Of a DNA stretch of 64,000 nucleotides, positions 20,228-29,291 are shown piece by piece. This DNA is from an uncultured Pelagibacteraceae bacterium (GTDB lineage Bacteria > Pseudomonadota > Alphaproteobacteria > Pelagibacterales > Pelagibacteraceae): NCBI GenBank assembly GCA_902526645.1, contig CABZLS010000001.1, positions 62,001 through 126,000 of the forward strand, given 5' to 3'. The notes under the pieces are model-generated. The model worked only from the letters and a program-made list of their open reading frames with translations, searched no databases and was not told the DNA's origin. The translations under genes were made by a program, and so were the position numbers. The stretch's first letter is position 1, and every line of letters begins with the position of its first letter.

Positions 20228-22552
20228 TTAAAATTGACGGCTTAAATTAAAAAATACCTCTTCATAATCTTCAGGTCTCATAAGGTGATTTGTTAATTTG
20301 AAATCGATGATATAATCATCGATATTCTTACTTAAAACATAATTTGATTTTAAATCTTCATCACCGTCAAGTGAAAAAGCAAAGTTTGTTTGTTTATTTG
20401 GTAAATAGCCAATAGCAATATGAATTTTATCAGTATGACCAGATCCTAAAGCTTGATTGCGTTCATAAATTAAAAAGATACTAAAGTTATTTGGTAAAAC
20501 TATATCAAGACCTATTTCACCATTGATATTATGAATATTCTCCGAATGTAATTTATCGTTAAACTTCATACTTGTGTCATTAATATAATTATATTTAAAA
20601 TTAGTAGAGCGATCGATATCTGCAATATACTCTAACTTACCATGTCTTTTAAATGTATATTTATCATTTGATAAATCTTCTACTGCTGCAAATCCTGCTC
20701 TTATCTTTTTAGTTCTAATGTGTTGCTTCTCTACATCAATTGCACCCAAGCCTGTTTCTCTATAAGATCCTAAAACTGTGTGACCAATATCGAATCTCCC
20801 TGACGGGATAAAGACAAGATTGTTTTTTTTAATTTCATCTTTTATTCTTATTGTTGCATATATTTGATTTCCTGTTCTTTCTGCTGTTAAATGTCTATTA
20901 TCTATAACTGTTAATAAATCTGTTTTTAATTTTCCAAATCCAATTATAGTATCTAAGAATTTAGTATCGCCTTCTATAGGAGAGGTAGCGTAATAAGTTA
21001 AATTATATGTATCAGTATCTAAATTACTTCCAGCATTTCCTATATCAACATTGTTTCTACCAACTCTAAATGCTAGTCCCTTTATTCCATTATCATTAGT
21101 AAATTTATCTACTCCAAATGTGATTGCATCTGTGTCAATTTTTTTTGTGGATGAAATACTTGTATCTCCAATTCTTCCCACTGAAATACTTCCTTCACTC
21201 CAATAAAACGCATCATCTTCTTTATCTTTTGCTTTCTTTTCGGCAGCTGCAGTTCTAACAATTTCAGTTAAAGATGCCAGTCTCTGATTTGTGAAATTTA
21301 TATCCAAATTAAGATTTGTTAAATCTTGTTTATCTTTATTTCTTCTAATCCATTTTAATCTATTTAAAGCAGTATCTGATGAATGATCAATAGTTCTTTT
21401 AGCAATTTCTATTTGAGCTATTGCCATTCCTCCTCTGTCCTTATTTTCAGTAATCGAGGGACACTTACCTTCAATTATATTGAATGGACAAGCTAAATTA
21501 TACTCAATGACTTGATCAAGACCAGCATTAGGATTTGTGCTTCTATCCTTAGTTACATACATTTTTAATCCATTTGAACTAAATGCAATCCCTCTTGGTT
21601 GTGAGTTGCCGTAAGCTGATAAATTATCAATATCGAAACTACCATCTATTACAAATGATGATGTATCAAAGGCATTTGTCAAAGAAATTTGGAGTACTCT
21701 TGAAGTTCCACCATGAGCATGATTAACAATAAATAATCTTTTTCCATCAGGTCTAAATCTTAAAGAAGTTGGTCCATGTGCACCAGTTGAGTCATTTTCA
21801 CTTAATTGAATTCCAGCTGTAGTAACAAGAGATAAAGACGACTCTGATAAATCATATGGGGTTGAGAGATTATATTCTAATAATCTACCCCCAACACCAT
21901 CAGATCCATTATTATCTCTATACATTAAAAATAATTTAGTACCATCATTATTTATTTCGATACCTTCAACCAAATTATTTGCTCTACCGGTGTTATTGTC
22001 AGTTCTATCTCCGGCTAAACTACCATTTTGAAAATCATTATGATCAAGATCATTAGTTGCTGATGTACGAGTACAAGATGATATATCGTAGGGTGAAGTT
22101 AAATTTAGTACATACGCCTTATCGAAATCTCTATTTTGAACATTACGTCTAGAAACTACTAAAATTTTCATTCCATCACTAGTTATTTCTAAGTCATATA
22201 ATTGTTGGCCTTGATCTCCTGTATCTAAGTTAAATACACATCTTTCACTGTCACCTGCAAAAGTTTTTGTGGATATGTCGTATGGTGTGGATAAATTAAA
22301 TGTTACTATATGTCGTGGAACTGTTTCTGTAGCATCTATTTGAGCATAACTTACAAACATTTTTGTTCCATCCTTGTTAAACTCTATACCCGCAGCTAGT
22401 CCATAGTCACCATCATCTGAACCAGTTCCCGAACCACCAGTGCCCTTAGTGTTGACAGTTGTTCTTTGATTAAAAGTTACCATTTCTGCAAATGAAATAG
22501 AAATTTGGAATGTGAGAAAAAAAACAATTATTATTTTTTTAATTAATGGCAT
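20228..22552 (-). CDS. Autotransporter-type surface protein with beta-propeller-like passenger
   Basis: 774 aa. It has a signal peptide (about residues 1-22, ending SISFAE). Residues about 25-355 hold at least five repeats of a G-x-K-x-F/L-x-V strand followed by an 'NLSTPYDIS'-type loop, as in YVTN/SMP-30-like propellers. A linker around residue 365 (AQIEIAKRTIDH) leads to a C-terminal domain beginning FYWSEGSISVGRIGDT and ending in Phe (SRQF), typical of an autotransporter outer-membrane barrel. The protein at 55102-57333 has the same order and conserved blocks (WSxGxISxGRxGDT), so the two are paralogues. Function is unknown; a surface-exposed binding role is inference. Confidence 0.8.
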   Translation of the reverse strand: MPLIKKIIIVFFLTFQISISFAEMVTFNQRTTVNTKGTGGSGTGSDDGDYGLAAGIEFNKDGTKMFVSYAQIDATETVPRHIVTFNLSTPYDISTKTFAGDSERCVFNLDTGDQGQQLYDLEITSDGMKILVVSRRNVQNRDFDKAYVLNLTSPYDISSCTRTSATNDLDHNDFQNGSLAGDRTDNNTGRANNLVEGIEINNDGTKLFLMYRDNNGSDGVGGRLLEYNLSTPYDLSESSLSLVTTAGIQLSENDSTGAHGPTSLRFRPDGKRLFIVNHAHGGTSRVLQISLTNAFDTSSFVIDGSFDIDNLSAYGNSQPRGIAFSSNGLKMYVTKDRSTNPNAGLDQVIEYNLACPFNIIEGKCPSITENKDRGGMAIAQIEIAKRTIDHSSDTALNRLKWIRRNKDKQDLTNLNLDINFTNQRLASLTEIVRTAAAEKKAKDKEDDAFYWSEGSISVGRIGDTSISSTKKIDTDAITFGVDKFTNDNGIKGLAFRVGRNNVDIGNAGSNLDTDTYNLTYYATSPIEGDTKFLDTIIGFGKLKTDLLTVIDNRHLTAERTGNQIYATIRIKDEIKKNNLVFIPSGRFDIGHTVLGSYRETGLGAIDVEKQHIRTKKIRAGFAAVEDLSNDKYTFKRHGKLEYIADIDRSTNFKYNYINDTSMKFNDKLHSENIHNINGEIGLDIVLPNNFSIFLIYERNQALGSGHTDKIHIAIGYLPNKQTNFAFSLDGDEDLKSNYVLSKNIDDYIIDFKLTNHLMRPEDYEEVFFNLSRQF

Positions 22553-22596
22553 AAGAATAATCTGTGTGAATTTATTATAAACTCATTATCTTATAT

Positions 22597-22610
22597 ACCT
22601 AAATTTGGCA
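22597..22610 (-). promoter_or_regulatory. CCCAWWWTGG-like motif (weak copy) before the propeller autotransporter
   Basis: On the minus strand this reads TGCCAAATTTAGGT, close to TGCCCAAATTTGGT at 24447. It lies in the 63-bp gap upstream of the gene starting at 22552. It is a variant copy of a motif seen before several pilus-region genes; function is inference. Confidence 0.3.
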
Positions 22611-22615
22611 TTAGA

Positions 22616-24403
22616 TTAAAACGCAAATTTGTAAGCAAAATTTCCAGAAAAGCTAGAGAGTTCTTGTGTACTAACAGTATTATCTAAGTAAAAAATTAAA
22701 AAATGGTCATCAGATATTTTTTTTTCAAGACCTAAATTTGTTGCTAAAGTTAATTCTCTAGTTAGATTTGAATTTTGGGTATAAGTAGCATTAGATCCAT
22801 TTATTTTGTAATCCTGTTTTTTGCCTAAAATCATTTTCCGTACATCTAAAATCCACCCTAAATTAAGTTTATAATTTTTGCTTAAGTTTAACTTATAATT
22901 ATCATCTAGATAAATTGATAAATTGCTAACTGTCTTATCCCCCCAATGATAAAATTCTGTTTCAGTATGACTTGGAGTAAATGATAAACCAATTGTTGTT
23001 CCAATATTTGGGATTAAAAAATTATTATTTTTTTTGGTTCCAGCTAGTAATTCGTAACTTTCAAAAGCATCAGTTAGATCAAGTTTACCAGTAGTCCTTG
23101 TGTTAGTTAAGATCCCTCTTTTACCATTGTGTAAATTGATTCCACCTAAAACAAATATTTCATCTCCAAATTTATTTATTATTGGTTGGTCTCTAAAGAA
23201 AGAACCTAAATGCATTGAGTATCTATCTATCGTATGATCTTTAGTAAATTTTTGATTTCCAGCTCCAAAAGATAAAATAAAATCTTTACCTTGATTAGGA
23301 CTTACAAAATTAATGGCTAAATTTGCAGAATTAAATCCTAGTGAAAGATCTTGATCATTTTGTTTTCTTTTAAAGGATGAAAAATTAATTTCCCCCCAAT
23401 TTTTATTCTCAGAGCTTTCCTCTGAATTTTTATATTTCGATAGCGATTGACGAATATTTAAGGATTTAGTGCTTAGTAAATCATCTAAAATCTCACTACC
23501 ACCTTGACCAACAGATCCCGCAGATCCATTTACAATTTGGTTATTGTCTAAGTCCTGTAAAGTAAAATCACCACCTGTTTTATAATAATAACTTTTTCCA
23601 ACTCCGTGATTAATTTTTAACGTATTTCCTGTTGTACCATTTGCAGCTTTAATAATACCTACTACTATCCCTTCATCTTTTAAGGTTAATGTGTTGTTAT
23701 CTCCTTTAAGTTGGATCGCATTTTTATCAACAGATTTATTATTTTTTATTGTCCCACTATTAGTTATAGTAGAGCTAGCACCAACTATTATAGTTGCTTT
23801 AGTACCTTTACTGGTTATTTCTCCTCCTGCATTATTTGTAATAGTATTACCAGTATCATTGTCCTTGAAAATTATTGCACTACTTGCTGTAGAAGTGTTA
23901 GTCGATGTTATTTGGCCACTATTTTCAATTGTTGTGTTATCTCCACCAGTGCCTGAAGTTGCAAGAATAGTGTTTCCGGGAGACGCGATTATTCCACCGC
24001 TGTTGTTTGTAATTGTTATTCCTCCATCAGAGCCGCTAAGGTTAATTGCTTTTGAGTTAGCACCACTAGCACCTAAAGCTTGAATTGTTCCTGAGTTAGT
24101 TATTGTTAATTCACCTCCCTCAGTTGAAATAGTATTATTACCTGTAGATGTTACTGACGAACCAGAGTGTATTGTAAGTGTAGTACCTGTTACTTCTTCA
24201 TCAGTATTTTTAATAGCTTTTTGACCTGTTCTTTCTATGGAGGCGTTATTAGTAACTATGATATCAACATCGTCTGTAGTAACAACTTGTTGAGTTGTTA
24301 CAGTAGAAGAAAAAGTCGTATCCTCTGTTAAATCAACAGCATAAGAGCTGCTAATTTGTGTTAACAAAAATAAAGTAATTATGATTGTCTTTATTTTATT
24401 CAT
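22616..24403 (-). CDS. Autotransporter with beta-helix-type passenger
   Basis: 595 aa. A signal peptide (about residues 1-22, ending SSSYA) precedes a Ser/Thr/Asn/Gly-rich passenger to about residue 290. This passenger has repeated turns such as ITNSGTI, NNSGGI and IENSGQI, the pattern of right-handed parallel beta-helix autotransporters. From about residue 335 (KNWGEINFSSFKRK) a C-terminal beta-barrel domain follows, ending in aromatic Phe (AYKFAF). The protein is expected to be displayed at the cell surface, perhaps as an adhesin. It is divergent from pilT and lies upstream of the propeller autotransporter on the same strand. Confidence 0.85.
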   Translation of the reverse strand: MNKIKTIIITLFLLTQISSSYAVDLTEDTTFSSTVTTQQVVTTDDVDIIVTNNASIERTGQKAIKNTDEEVTGTTLTIHSGSSVTSTGNNTISTEGGELTITNSGTIQALGASGANSKAINLSGSDGGITITNNSGGIIASPGNTILATSGTGGDNTTIENSGQITSTNTSTASSAIIFKDNDTGNTITNNAGGEITSKGTKATIIVGASSTITNSGTIKNNKSVDKNAIQLKGDNNTLTLKDEGIVVGIIKAANGTTGNTLKINHGVGKSYYYKTGGDFTLQDLDNNQIVNGSAGSVGQGGSEILDDLLSTKSLNIRQSLSKYKNSEESSENKNWGEINFSSFKRKQNDQDLSLGFNSANLAINFVSPNQGKDFILSFGAGNQKFTKDHTIDRYSMHLGSFFRDQPIINKFGDEIFVLGGINLHNGKRGILTNTRTTGKLDLTDAFESYELLAGTKKNNNFLIPNIGTTIGLSFTPSHTETEFYHWGDKTVSNLSIYLDDNYKLNLSKNYKLNLGWILDVRKMILGKKQDYKINGSNATYTQNSNLTRELTLATNLGLEKKISDDHFLIFYLDNTVSTQELSSFSGNFAYKFAF

Positions 24404-24446
24404 TATGTTTTTTTAAATGATTATGAATTTTATTCACTAAAAATTA

Positions 24447-24460
24447 TGCCCAAATTTGGT
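24447..24460 (+). promoter_or_regulatory. TGCCCAAATTTGGT motif between autotransporter and pilT
   Basis: The core CCAAATTTGG is a perfect 10-bp palindrome in the 161-bp divergent intergenic region. A second copy in the opposite orientation lies at 24482-24494. Similar sites precede other pilus-region genes. A shared operator is inference. Confidence 0.45.
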
Positions 24461-24481
24461 GGTAAATTCACGATTTTTTTG

Positions 24482-24494
24482 ACCATAATGGGCA
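24482..24494 (-). promoter_or_regulatory. Inverted copy of the TGCCCAWWWTGGT motif before pilT
   Basis: The minus strand reads TGCCCATTATGGT. Downstream, TATAAT at 24524-24529 could be a -10 element for pilT; no good -35 is seen at the expected distance, and the motif lies just upstream of that position, so activator dependence is possible. Inference. Confidence 0.45.
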
Positions 24495-24564
24495 ATTAAT
24501 TCCTTTGTGATTGAGTAAAAAAGTATAATCTTGTCTTTAATTAAATTTCTATATAAAAAATAAT

Positions 24565-25578
24565 ATGTTTGAAAAATTGGAAGAATTAGCAAAAAATAAT
24601 AAGAAAATTTCAGACTTTCATATCAGAAGTGGATGGCCTTTAGCATTTAGACAAACTGGAGAAATACATAAAGTGCCTGAAGTGATGGTGAAATCTCAAG
24701 ATCTTCATGATTTAATTTCAACTAATTGTAATGAAGTAGAAATGAAAAGATTTAATGATACCCATGAGCTTGACTCATCAGTTACTCTAAGTGGTTTGAG
24801 ATTCAGAGCAAATTTTTACAAAACCATAAATGGCCCTGCTGCAGTATTAAGAAGAGTTGAAAGTGTTATTCCGGAAATGGGGCAGTTTGATCTTCCACAA
24901 GTTTTATACGATATTATCGACATGCATAAAGGTCTTGTTTTAGTTACAGGTCCAACCGGATCTGGAAAATCAACAACACTTGCAGCAATTATAAATGAAA
25001 TTAATAAAACTAGAACTGCTAACATTATTACAGTTGAGGATCCAGTAGAGTTTATACATAAAGATCTAAAAAGTATCGTATCTCATCGTGAAGTTGGAAA
25101 ACAAACACAGACATTTGCTAGCGCCTTAAAAGCTGCTCTTCGAGAAGATCCAGATGTTATTCTAGTTGGTGAAATGAGAGATTTAGAAACAGTCTCTCTT
25201 GCTTTAACAGCTGCAGAAACTGGACATTTAGTATTTGGTACTTTGCATACAAGTGGTGCGCCAAATACTATAAATAGAATTATTGATGTTTTTCCACCTG
25301 AACAACAAGCTCAAATTAGAGCACAGATTTCAACATCTTTAAAAATGGTGGTAACACAAAGACTTCTTAAAACTAAAGATGGTCAAGGTCGTTGTGGTGC
25401 TTTTGAAGTGATGAAGTGTACAGCCCCAATTCAAAACTTAATTAGAGAAGCAAAGATTCATCAAATCCCTAGCATCATGCAGACAGCAGTCAAAGATGGA
25501 ATGATTACGATGACTAAATCTTTAGAGGAATTAGTTAAAGCTGGAAAGATAGATGCATCAGCAGGAAAAGAACATTAA
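24565..25578 (+). CDS. pilT: PilT, pilus retraction ATPase
   Basis: 337 aa, the usual PilT length. The Walker A motif GPTGSGKSTT begins at residue 129. The Asp box (TVEDPVEF), Walker B (LREDPDVILVGEMRD) and His box (TAAETGHLVFGTLHT) follow, and the C terminus has the AIRNLIRE-like helix (QNLIREAKIHQI) important for retraction. The hexameric motor depolymerises type IV pili, powering twitching and DNA uptake in known systems. It leads the minor-pilin operon; the next gene starts inside its last codons. Confidence 0.95.
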   Translation: MFEKLEELAKNNKKISDFHIRSGWPLAFRQTGEIHKVPEVMVKSQDLHDLISTNCNEVEMKRFNDTHELDSSVTLSGLRFRANFYKTINGPAAVLRRVESVIPEMGQFDLPQVLYDIIDMHKGLVLVTGPTGSGKSTTLAAIINEINKTRTANIITVEDPVEFIHKDLKSIVSHREVGKQTQTFASALKAALREDPDVILVGEMRDLETVSLALTAAETGHLVFGTLHTSGAPNTINRIIDVFPPEQQAQIRAQISTSLKMVVTQRLLKTKDGQGRCGAFEVMKCTAPIQNLIREAKIHQIPSIMQTAVKDGMITMTKSLEELVKAGKIDASAGKEH

Positions 25579-26383
25579 GGGGTTTAATTTACTTGAGTTG
25601 CTGGTTGTTTTATCCATTGTAGGGATAATTTCAGCTGTCGCATATCCAAATTTTTCCTCTTGGTATAAAGAAAGACAAGTTCGTCAAGCAGCAGAAAAAG
25701 TAAAAGCTTTAATGAAAAATATTGTTATCCAAACTGAACGAGGTACTTTTGGATATGTACAGGTACTTTTTGATAATGATGAAGATGATGGTTTAACTAT
25801 TTCATCCAAAGGAATGACCATGCAAACTCTTGCAACAAAAATAAATGATGGATCAAATATTTGGAATACTGATGCAACTGGAGTGAGCAGATGCAATACA
25901 GATCGAACAGATTATTGGGATACTGATTTAGATTCAACTAGCGATAAAGTTAAGAGTGCAGTCTATTCAATCACCCTTGAAGATGTTACCACTAATTTTG
26001 CTGGAATTGGTGCAGTTTGTTTCTCAAGAAATGGAAAATTTTATGAGGCATCAGATCAATTAGCAGAAGCATTAAGTGTTCCCTATGAATTTTTTTTCAT
26101 ATGCAGAAAAACCTCAATACAAGTTAGATGCCCAATTTTATTTGAAGGGGCTGATATAGTAGATGATGGTGATGGCGCTATTACTCCTGTTGAGATCGAT
26201 GGCCCAGAGACACCCTCTGAAGAAGAGGAAATTGTAGAGCTTCCACTACCGTCAAGTGAGATTAAATTTTTGAGAGCAGTAAGGTGGGGAAGATTTGGTA
26301 ATTTTTCAATTTCTAAATTTAATAATTCTTACTCTATAGTTGCTGATGAGAAGGAATGGGCGGGAGGTACTTGGTACAATTAA
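25553..26383 (+). CDS. FimT/GspH-like minor prepilin
   Basis: 276 aa. The start at 25553 gives a short charged leader and a prepilin cleavage site (NIKG followed by FNLLELLVVLSIVGIISA) with Glu at +5. A long variable C-terminal domain follows with several Cys residues and an acidic linker near residue 220. The start overlaps pilT by 26 bp. It is longer than typical FimT/FimU (about 170 aa). It probably forms part of the pilus tip/initiation complex with the next three genes. Confidence 0.82.
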   Translation: MHQQEKNIKGFNLLELLVVLSIVGIISAVAYPNFSSWYKERQVRQAAEKVKALMKNIVIQTERGTFGYVQVLFDNDEDDGLTISSKGMTMQTLATKINDGSNIWNTDATGVSRCNTDRTDYWDTDLDSTSDKVKSAVYSITLEDVTTNFAGIGAVCFSRNGKFYEASDQLAEALSVPYEFFFICRKTSIQVRCPILFEGADIVDDGDGAITPVEIDGPETPSEEEEIVELPLPSSEIKFLRAVRWGRFGNFSISKFNNSYSIVADEKEWAGGTWYN

Positions 26384-27006
26384 TGAAAATAAATAAAAAT
26401 AAAAAAATTCTAGGTCTATCTCTATTAGAAGCTCTTGTTTCAACAGCGATCGTTGGTATTGGTTTTGTAGCTATATTACAAATGACTAATTATTCAGTAC
26501 AATCCATCTATACCTCAGGTGAAAGAACTAAGGCCAATTATTTAACAAATATGATTGCTGAGGATGTTATCGGTCATAAAGAAATAAGCACAGGATCAGC
26601 GAAAAATTTTTCTGATTATCTTTCTGAAAATGAATTTAATTCTAATTTTTGTGAGAATCCAACAACGAATATTGCTTCGACAAATAGAGGTAATGTCTAT
26701 GGGGATGATGAAGTGGATGGACCATTAATGAAGCAAAGAAAATGGACAGCGCTGTTGAATGATAAAAATTATTTTAATTGTAAAGGTAATAATGAAAGGA
26801 GAAATTTTAGAGTATTTAAACTTGGAAGTCGTTGGAGTCTTGAACCAAATATACTAGTCAATTCAAATACGAGGGATATTGAAGGTGCAGATGTTCCATA
26901 TGTACTTGATGATCTTATGTATATTGGAAGAGTTCAAATGAATTTGAATGATGGAAAAAAAAGAAAATATTTATATTTTCAAACTGATTATGTACTAAAA
27001 CCATGA
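26383..27006 (+). CDS. pilV: PilV-like minor prepilin
   Basis: About 207 aa from the ATG at 26383, which overlaps the previous stop as TAATG; an upstream in-frame codon at 26356 is less likely. The prepilin site is ILG followed by LSLLEALVSTAIVGIGFVAIL, with Glu at +5 and the 'SLLE' start typical of PilV. A soluble domain with two cysteines follows. It sits between the FimT-like and PilW-like genes, as expected for minor-pilin operons. Confidence 0.8.
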   Translation: MKINKNKKILGLSLLEALVSTAIVGIGFVAILQMTNYSVQSIYTSGERTKANYLTNMIAEDVIGHKEISTGSAKNFSDYLSENEFNSNFCENPTTNIASTNRGNVYGDDEVDGPLMKQRKWTALLNDKNYFNCKGNNERRNFRVFKLGSRWSLEPNILVNSNTRDIEGADVPYVLDDLMYIGRVQMNLNDGKKRKYLYFQTDYVLKP

Positions 27007-28034
27007 AAAAAAAATATTCAAAAAATATAATTGGATTAACATTAGTTGAAATATTGATTGGAATTGTGATTACTACAATCATGATGGGCGCAATGTACAC
27101 TTCATATAATGTTGTTAATCAATCCTACTCTAGAGTTACTGAAAAAGCTAAAATAAGTAGGTCAAGCAGAGATTTAGTTACAATGTTAATGAGAGATATC
27201 CGTATGGCTGGTTTCAAATATTATGCTGGTCAACAACAAATAAGAGACTTTGCAGAAGCAACATCAGGTGAATGTAGTCCATCAGGAGTAATCTTACCTA
27301 AGCTAAGTTATTTATATTTTGAAACTGGATATGATAATCCTAGACAAAGTCATAATCCTGTTGTTATTAGAAAAAATACACTAGGTAGAGAGGCAATAAG
27401 CTCTGATGCAACTTCAGGCACAGATCCATGCTGCGATCAAATTCAAATCGTTTATGATGATTTTAATCAAAATGAAATATTTCAACCATTTAAGAGATAT
27501 AGAATTACATATTATGCAAAACCAAATGATGCTGGAAGTTATGCTGTTTGGAAACGAATTGAAAGTTATATTAAAGAACGAACAGATTGTAGATTTACTA
27601 CCGATTTAAGTGATGATTTAAGTGATAGTCAAAAAATAGCATTATTAAGAGGAACGTGGGAAGATACACCAAGAGAAGGTCCTGGTGGAAGAAGAATTTG
27701 TGCCGAGTGTACACCAGGAGTTTTAATTAGAGATCATGTTGAAGATATGGAATTTATTCCTTTTGACTCAAATGGAAGGGTGATTCAACAAGGCAATAAA
27801 TTTCCAGCCCCTGACACAAGTATACCCACAAGTCTTAGAGAAAGAATGTATGATATTCGTGGTGTTGATATAAAAATTACTTTTAGATCAAAAGAAAATT
27901 TTTTTAAAAAATCTGAGTCACGGACTATATCTGGCTTATCCGGAAGAGATTTAACAAAACAAGATAAATATTTAAGAGACTCTGTAATTGTCTCAGTTCA
28001 TACAAGAAATATTGGAGGACAAGATTTTAGATGA
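27003..28034 (+). CDS. pilW: PilW-like minor prepilin
   Basis: 343 aa. The prepilin site is IIG followed by LTLVEILIGIVITTIMMGAMY, with Glu at +5. The large soluble domain is typical of PilW, with the RDLVTMLMRDIRMAGF segment after the N-terminal helix (common in PilW/GspJ) and several cysteines. It overlaps pilV by ATGA and pilX by ATGA, so translation is coupled. Confidence 0.85.
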   Translation: MKKKYSKNIIGLTLVEILIGIVITTIMMGAMYTSYNVVNQSYSRVTEKAKISRSSRDLVTMLMRDIRMAGFKYYAGQQQIRDFAEATSGECSPSGVILPKLSYLYFETGYDNPRQSHNPVVIRKNTLGREAISSDATSGTDPCCDQIQIVYDDFNQNEIFQPFKRYRITYYAKPNDAGSYAVWKRIESYIKERTDCRFTTDLSDDLSDSQKIALLRGTWEDTPREGPGGRRICAECTPGVLIRDHVEDMEFIPFDSNGRVIQQGNKFPAPDTSIPTSLRERMYDIRGVDIKITFRSKENFFKKSESRTISGLSGRDLTKQDKYLRDSVIVSVHTRNIGGQDFR

Positions 28035-28702
28035 ATAGTAAGAAACAAAACGGTTTTGCTTTAGTTTTGTCTTTAGTATTATTATTGGCAATGTCTTTAA
28101 TGGGAGGCGCATTGATTGTTGTGGCATCATCGGACCATCAGGGCAATAATAGTAGTGATGAGTATCAACAGACTTTCTTTGTAGCTGAAACAGCATTAAT
28201 GCAAGCTGAAAAAAGCCTAATAGACAAGATGATGGGCCCTGTAGCACTTGATAGTGGAAATAGAAATCGTGCTGCTAGAATTATACCAGTAAATGGCGGT
28301 GTTGATGCAGATGCCCCTAATCAGACACCTTGTTTCAGAAGCTTTAGAAATTTGAGTCGAGATGATACTTTTAGGGTAGTTGAACAGATTGAAAATCAGA
28401 GCTTTTTTAGTTTAATTGAGCCAATATTTACAGACCCAAGTTTTCCTTTGGTTGCAACTATTGATACAGAGGGAGCAATTGAAGATGAAAGAGAAAAACT
28501 ACAACAATATAGATATGAATTTTTTTCAGTTAATTCTGGCACTTCTATTTACAAAGGAGCTGGAGGTAGTTTGAAAAAAACTTCAGAAAATACGCAAAGA
28601 CAGGGAACTGCTTATAGAATTTATGGATGTGGTATGATGGGAAATGCAAATAACCCTGAAATATTAATTCCTTTAGAGAAAATAATAGTCCTTTCACATT
28701 AA
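28031..28702 (+). CDS. pilX: PilX-like minor prepilin
   Basis: 223 aa. The N terminus NGFALVLSLVLLLAMSLMGGALIV is a prepilin helix that lacks Glu at +5, as known for PilX/GspK-type proteins. EYQQTFFVAETALMQAEKSL is the usual following helix. It is encoded between pilW and a short exported protein that precedes pilY1. It is probably a tip-complex subunit that bridges PilY1. Confidence 0.82.
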   Translation: MNSKKQNGFALVLSLVLLLAMSLMGGALIVVASSDHQGNNSSDEYQQTFFVAETALMQAEKSLIDKMMGPVALDSGNRNRAARIIPVNGGVDADAPNQTPCFRSFRNLSRDDTFRVVEQIENQSFFSLIEPIFTDPSFPLVATIDTEGAIEDEREKLQQYRYEFFSVNSGTSIYKGAGGSLKKTSENTQRQGTAYRIYGCGMMGNANNPEILIPLEKIIVLSH

Positions 28703-28775
28703 TATTAATTAAGAATGCTTAAAATGATCATTTATGAGTATTGAAATAATTCCTCAATATTTCTATAATTTTAGT

Positions 28776-29288
28776 GTGAAAAAAATTTTCTTAAAAATCT
28801 TATTTTTTTTGTGTTTTTCAAGTTATTCCTTTGCATGCCCATTGTTACAAGTTCCAATTGGAACTCCTGTAAGTTCAGCCGTTCAGACGTTTGAATTTCT
28901 AGATATGTATGATCCTGAAGTTTACGGAACAGATGTTGTTCCAAGATTTCAAAAATTTGCAATTGATTATTGTGAGGGATCATCTTTGGAAAATGCTGAT
29001 ATGGAAGTAATGGTTTATGACTCAAAAGTTGCTGGAATTAAGTTGATATCAACAGATCCTGAATTTAAAAATGAAATTTATGAATTTACAAAAACTTTTA
29101 TTGGTGACCCTGGTGAAGAGGCAAAGAATGATAATTGGACAGGATTCAAAAATTTAAGTATCGGAGCTTTACAGATATTTTATAGTAAAGTTATAATAAT
29201 GGATGAGATTGTTGAGGTGTTGGAAATAACTAATTCTGAAATGGCAGATTTTATATCCGGTGAAGAAGTAATTGATGTATTAGGATAA
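28776..29288 (+). CDS. Unknown exported protein in the minor-pilin operon
   Basis: I prefer GTG at 28776 (about 170 aa) because it begins directly with a signal peptide (VKKIFLKILFFLCFSSYSFA, cleaving before C-P-L-L); the ATG at 28734 would add 14 residues that spoil the signal sequence. The mature protein is acidic, with two cysteines (near positions 22 and 65 from this start) and no prepilin motif or recognised domain. The position between pilX and pilY1 and the 3-bp gap to pilY1 suggest a pilus-tip or PilY1-related role; this is inference. Confidence 0.6.
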   Translation: MKKIFLKILFFLCFSSYSFACPLLQVPIGTPVSSAVQTFEFLDMYDPEVYGTDVVPRFQKFAIDYCEGSSLENADMEVMVYDSKVAGIKLISTDPEFKNEIYEFTKTFIGDPGEEAKNDNWTGFKNLSIGALQIFYSKVIIMDEIVEVLEITNSEMADFISGEEVIDVLG

Positions 29289-29291
29289 AAC

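Noticed and set aside
23691..24083. 130-codon hydrophobic open frame on the plus strand
   Set aside because: It is antisense to the Thr/Ser/Asn-rich beta-helix passenger; the apparent hydrophobic run is produced by reading those codons backwards.
28734..28775. ATG at 28734 as the start of the unknown exported protein
   Set aside because: It puts 14 mostly uncharged residues before a good signal peptide that begins at the in-frame GTG at 28776.
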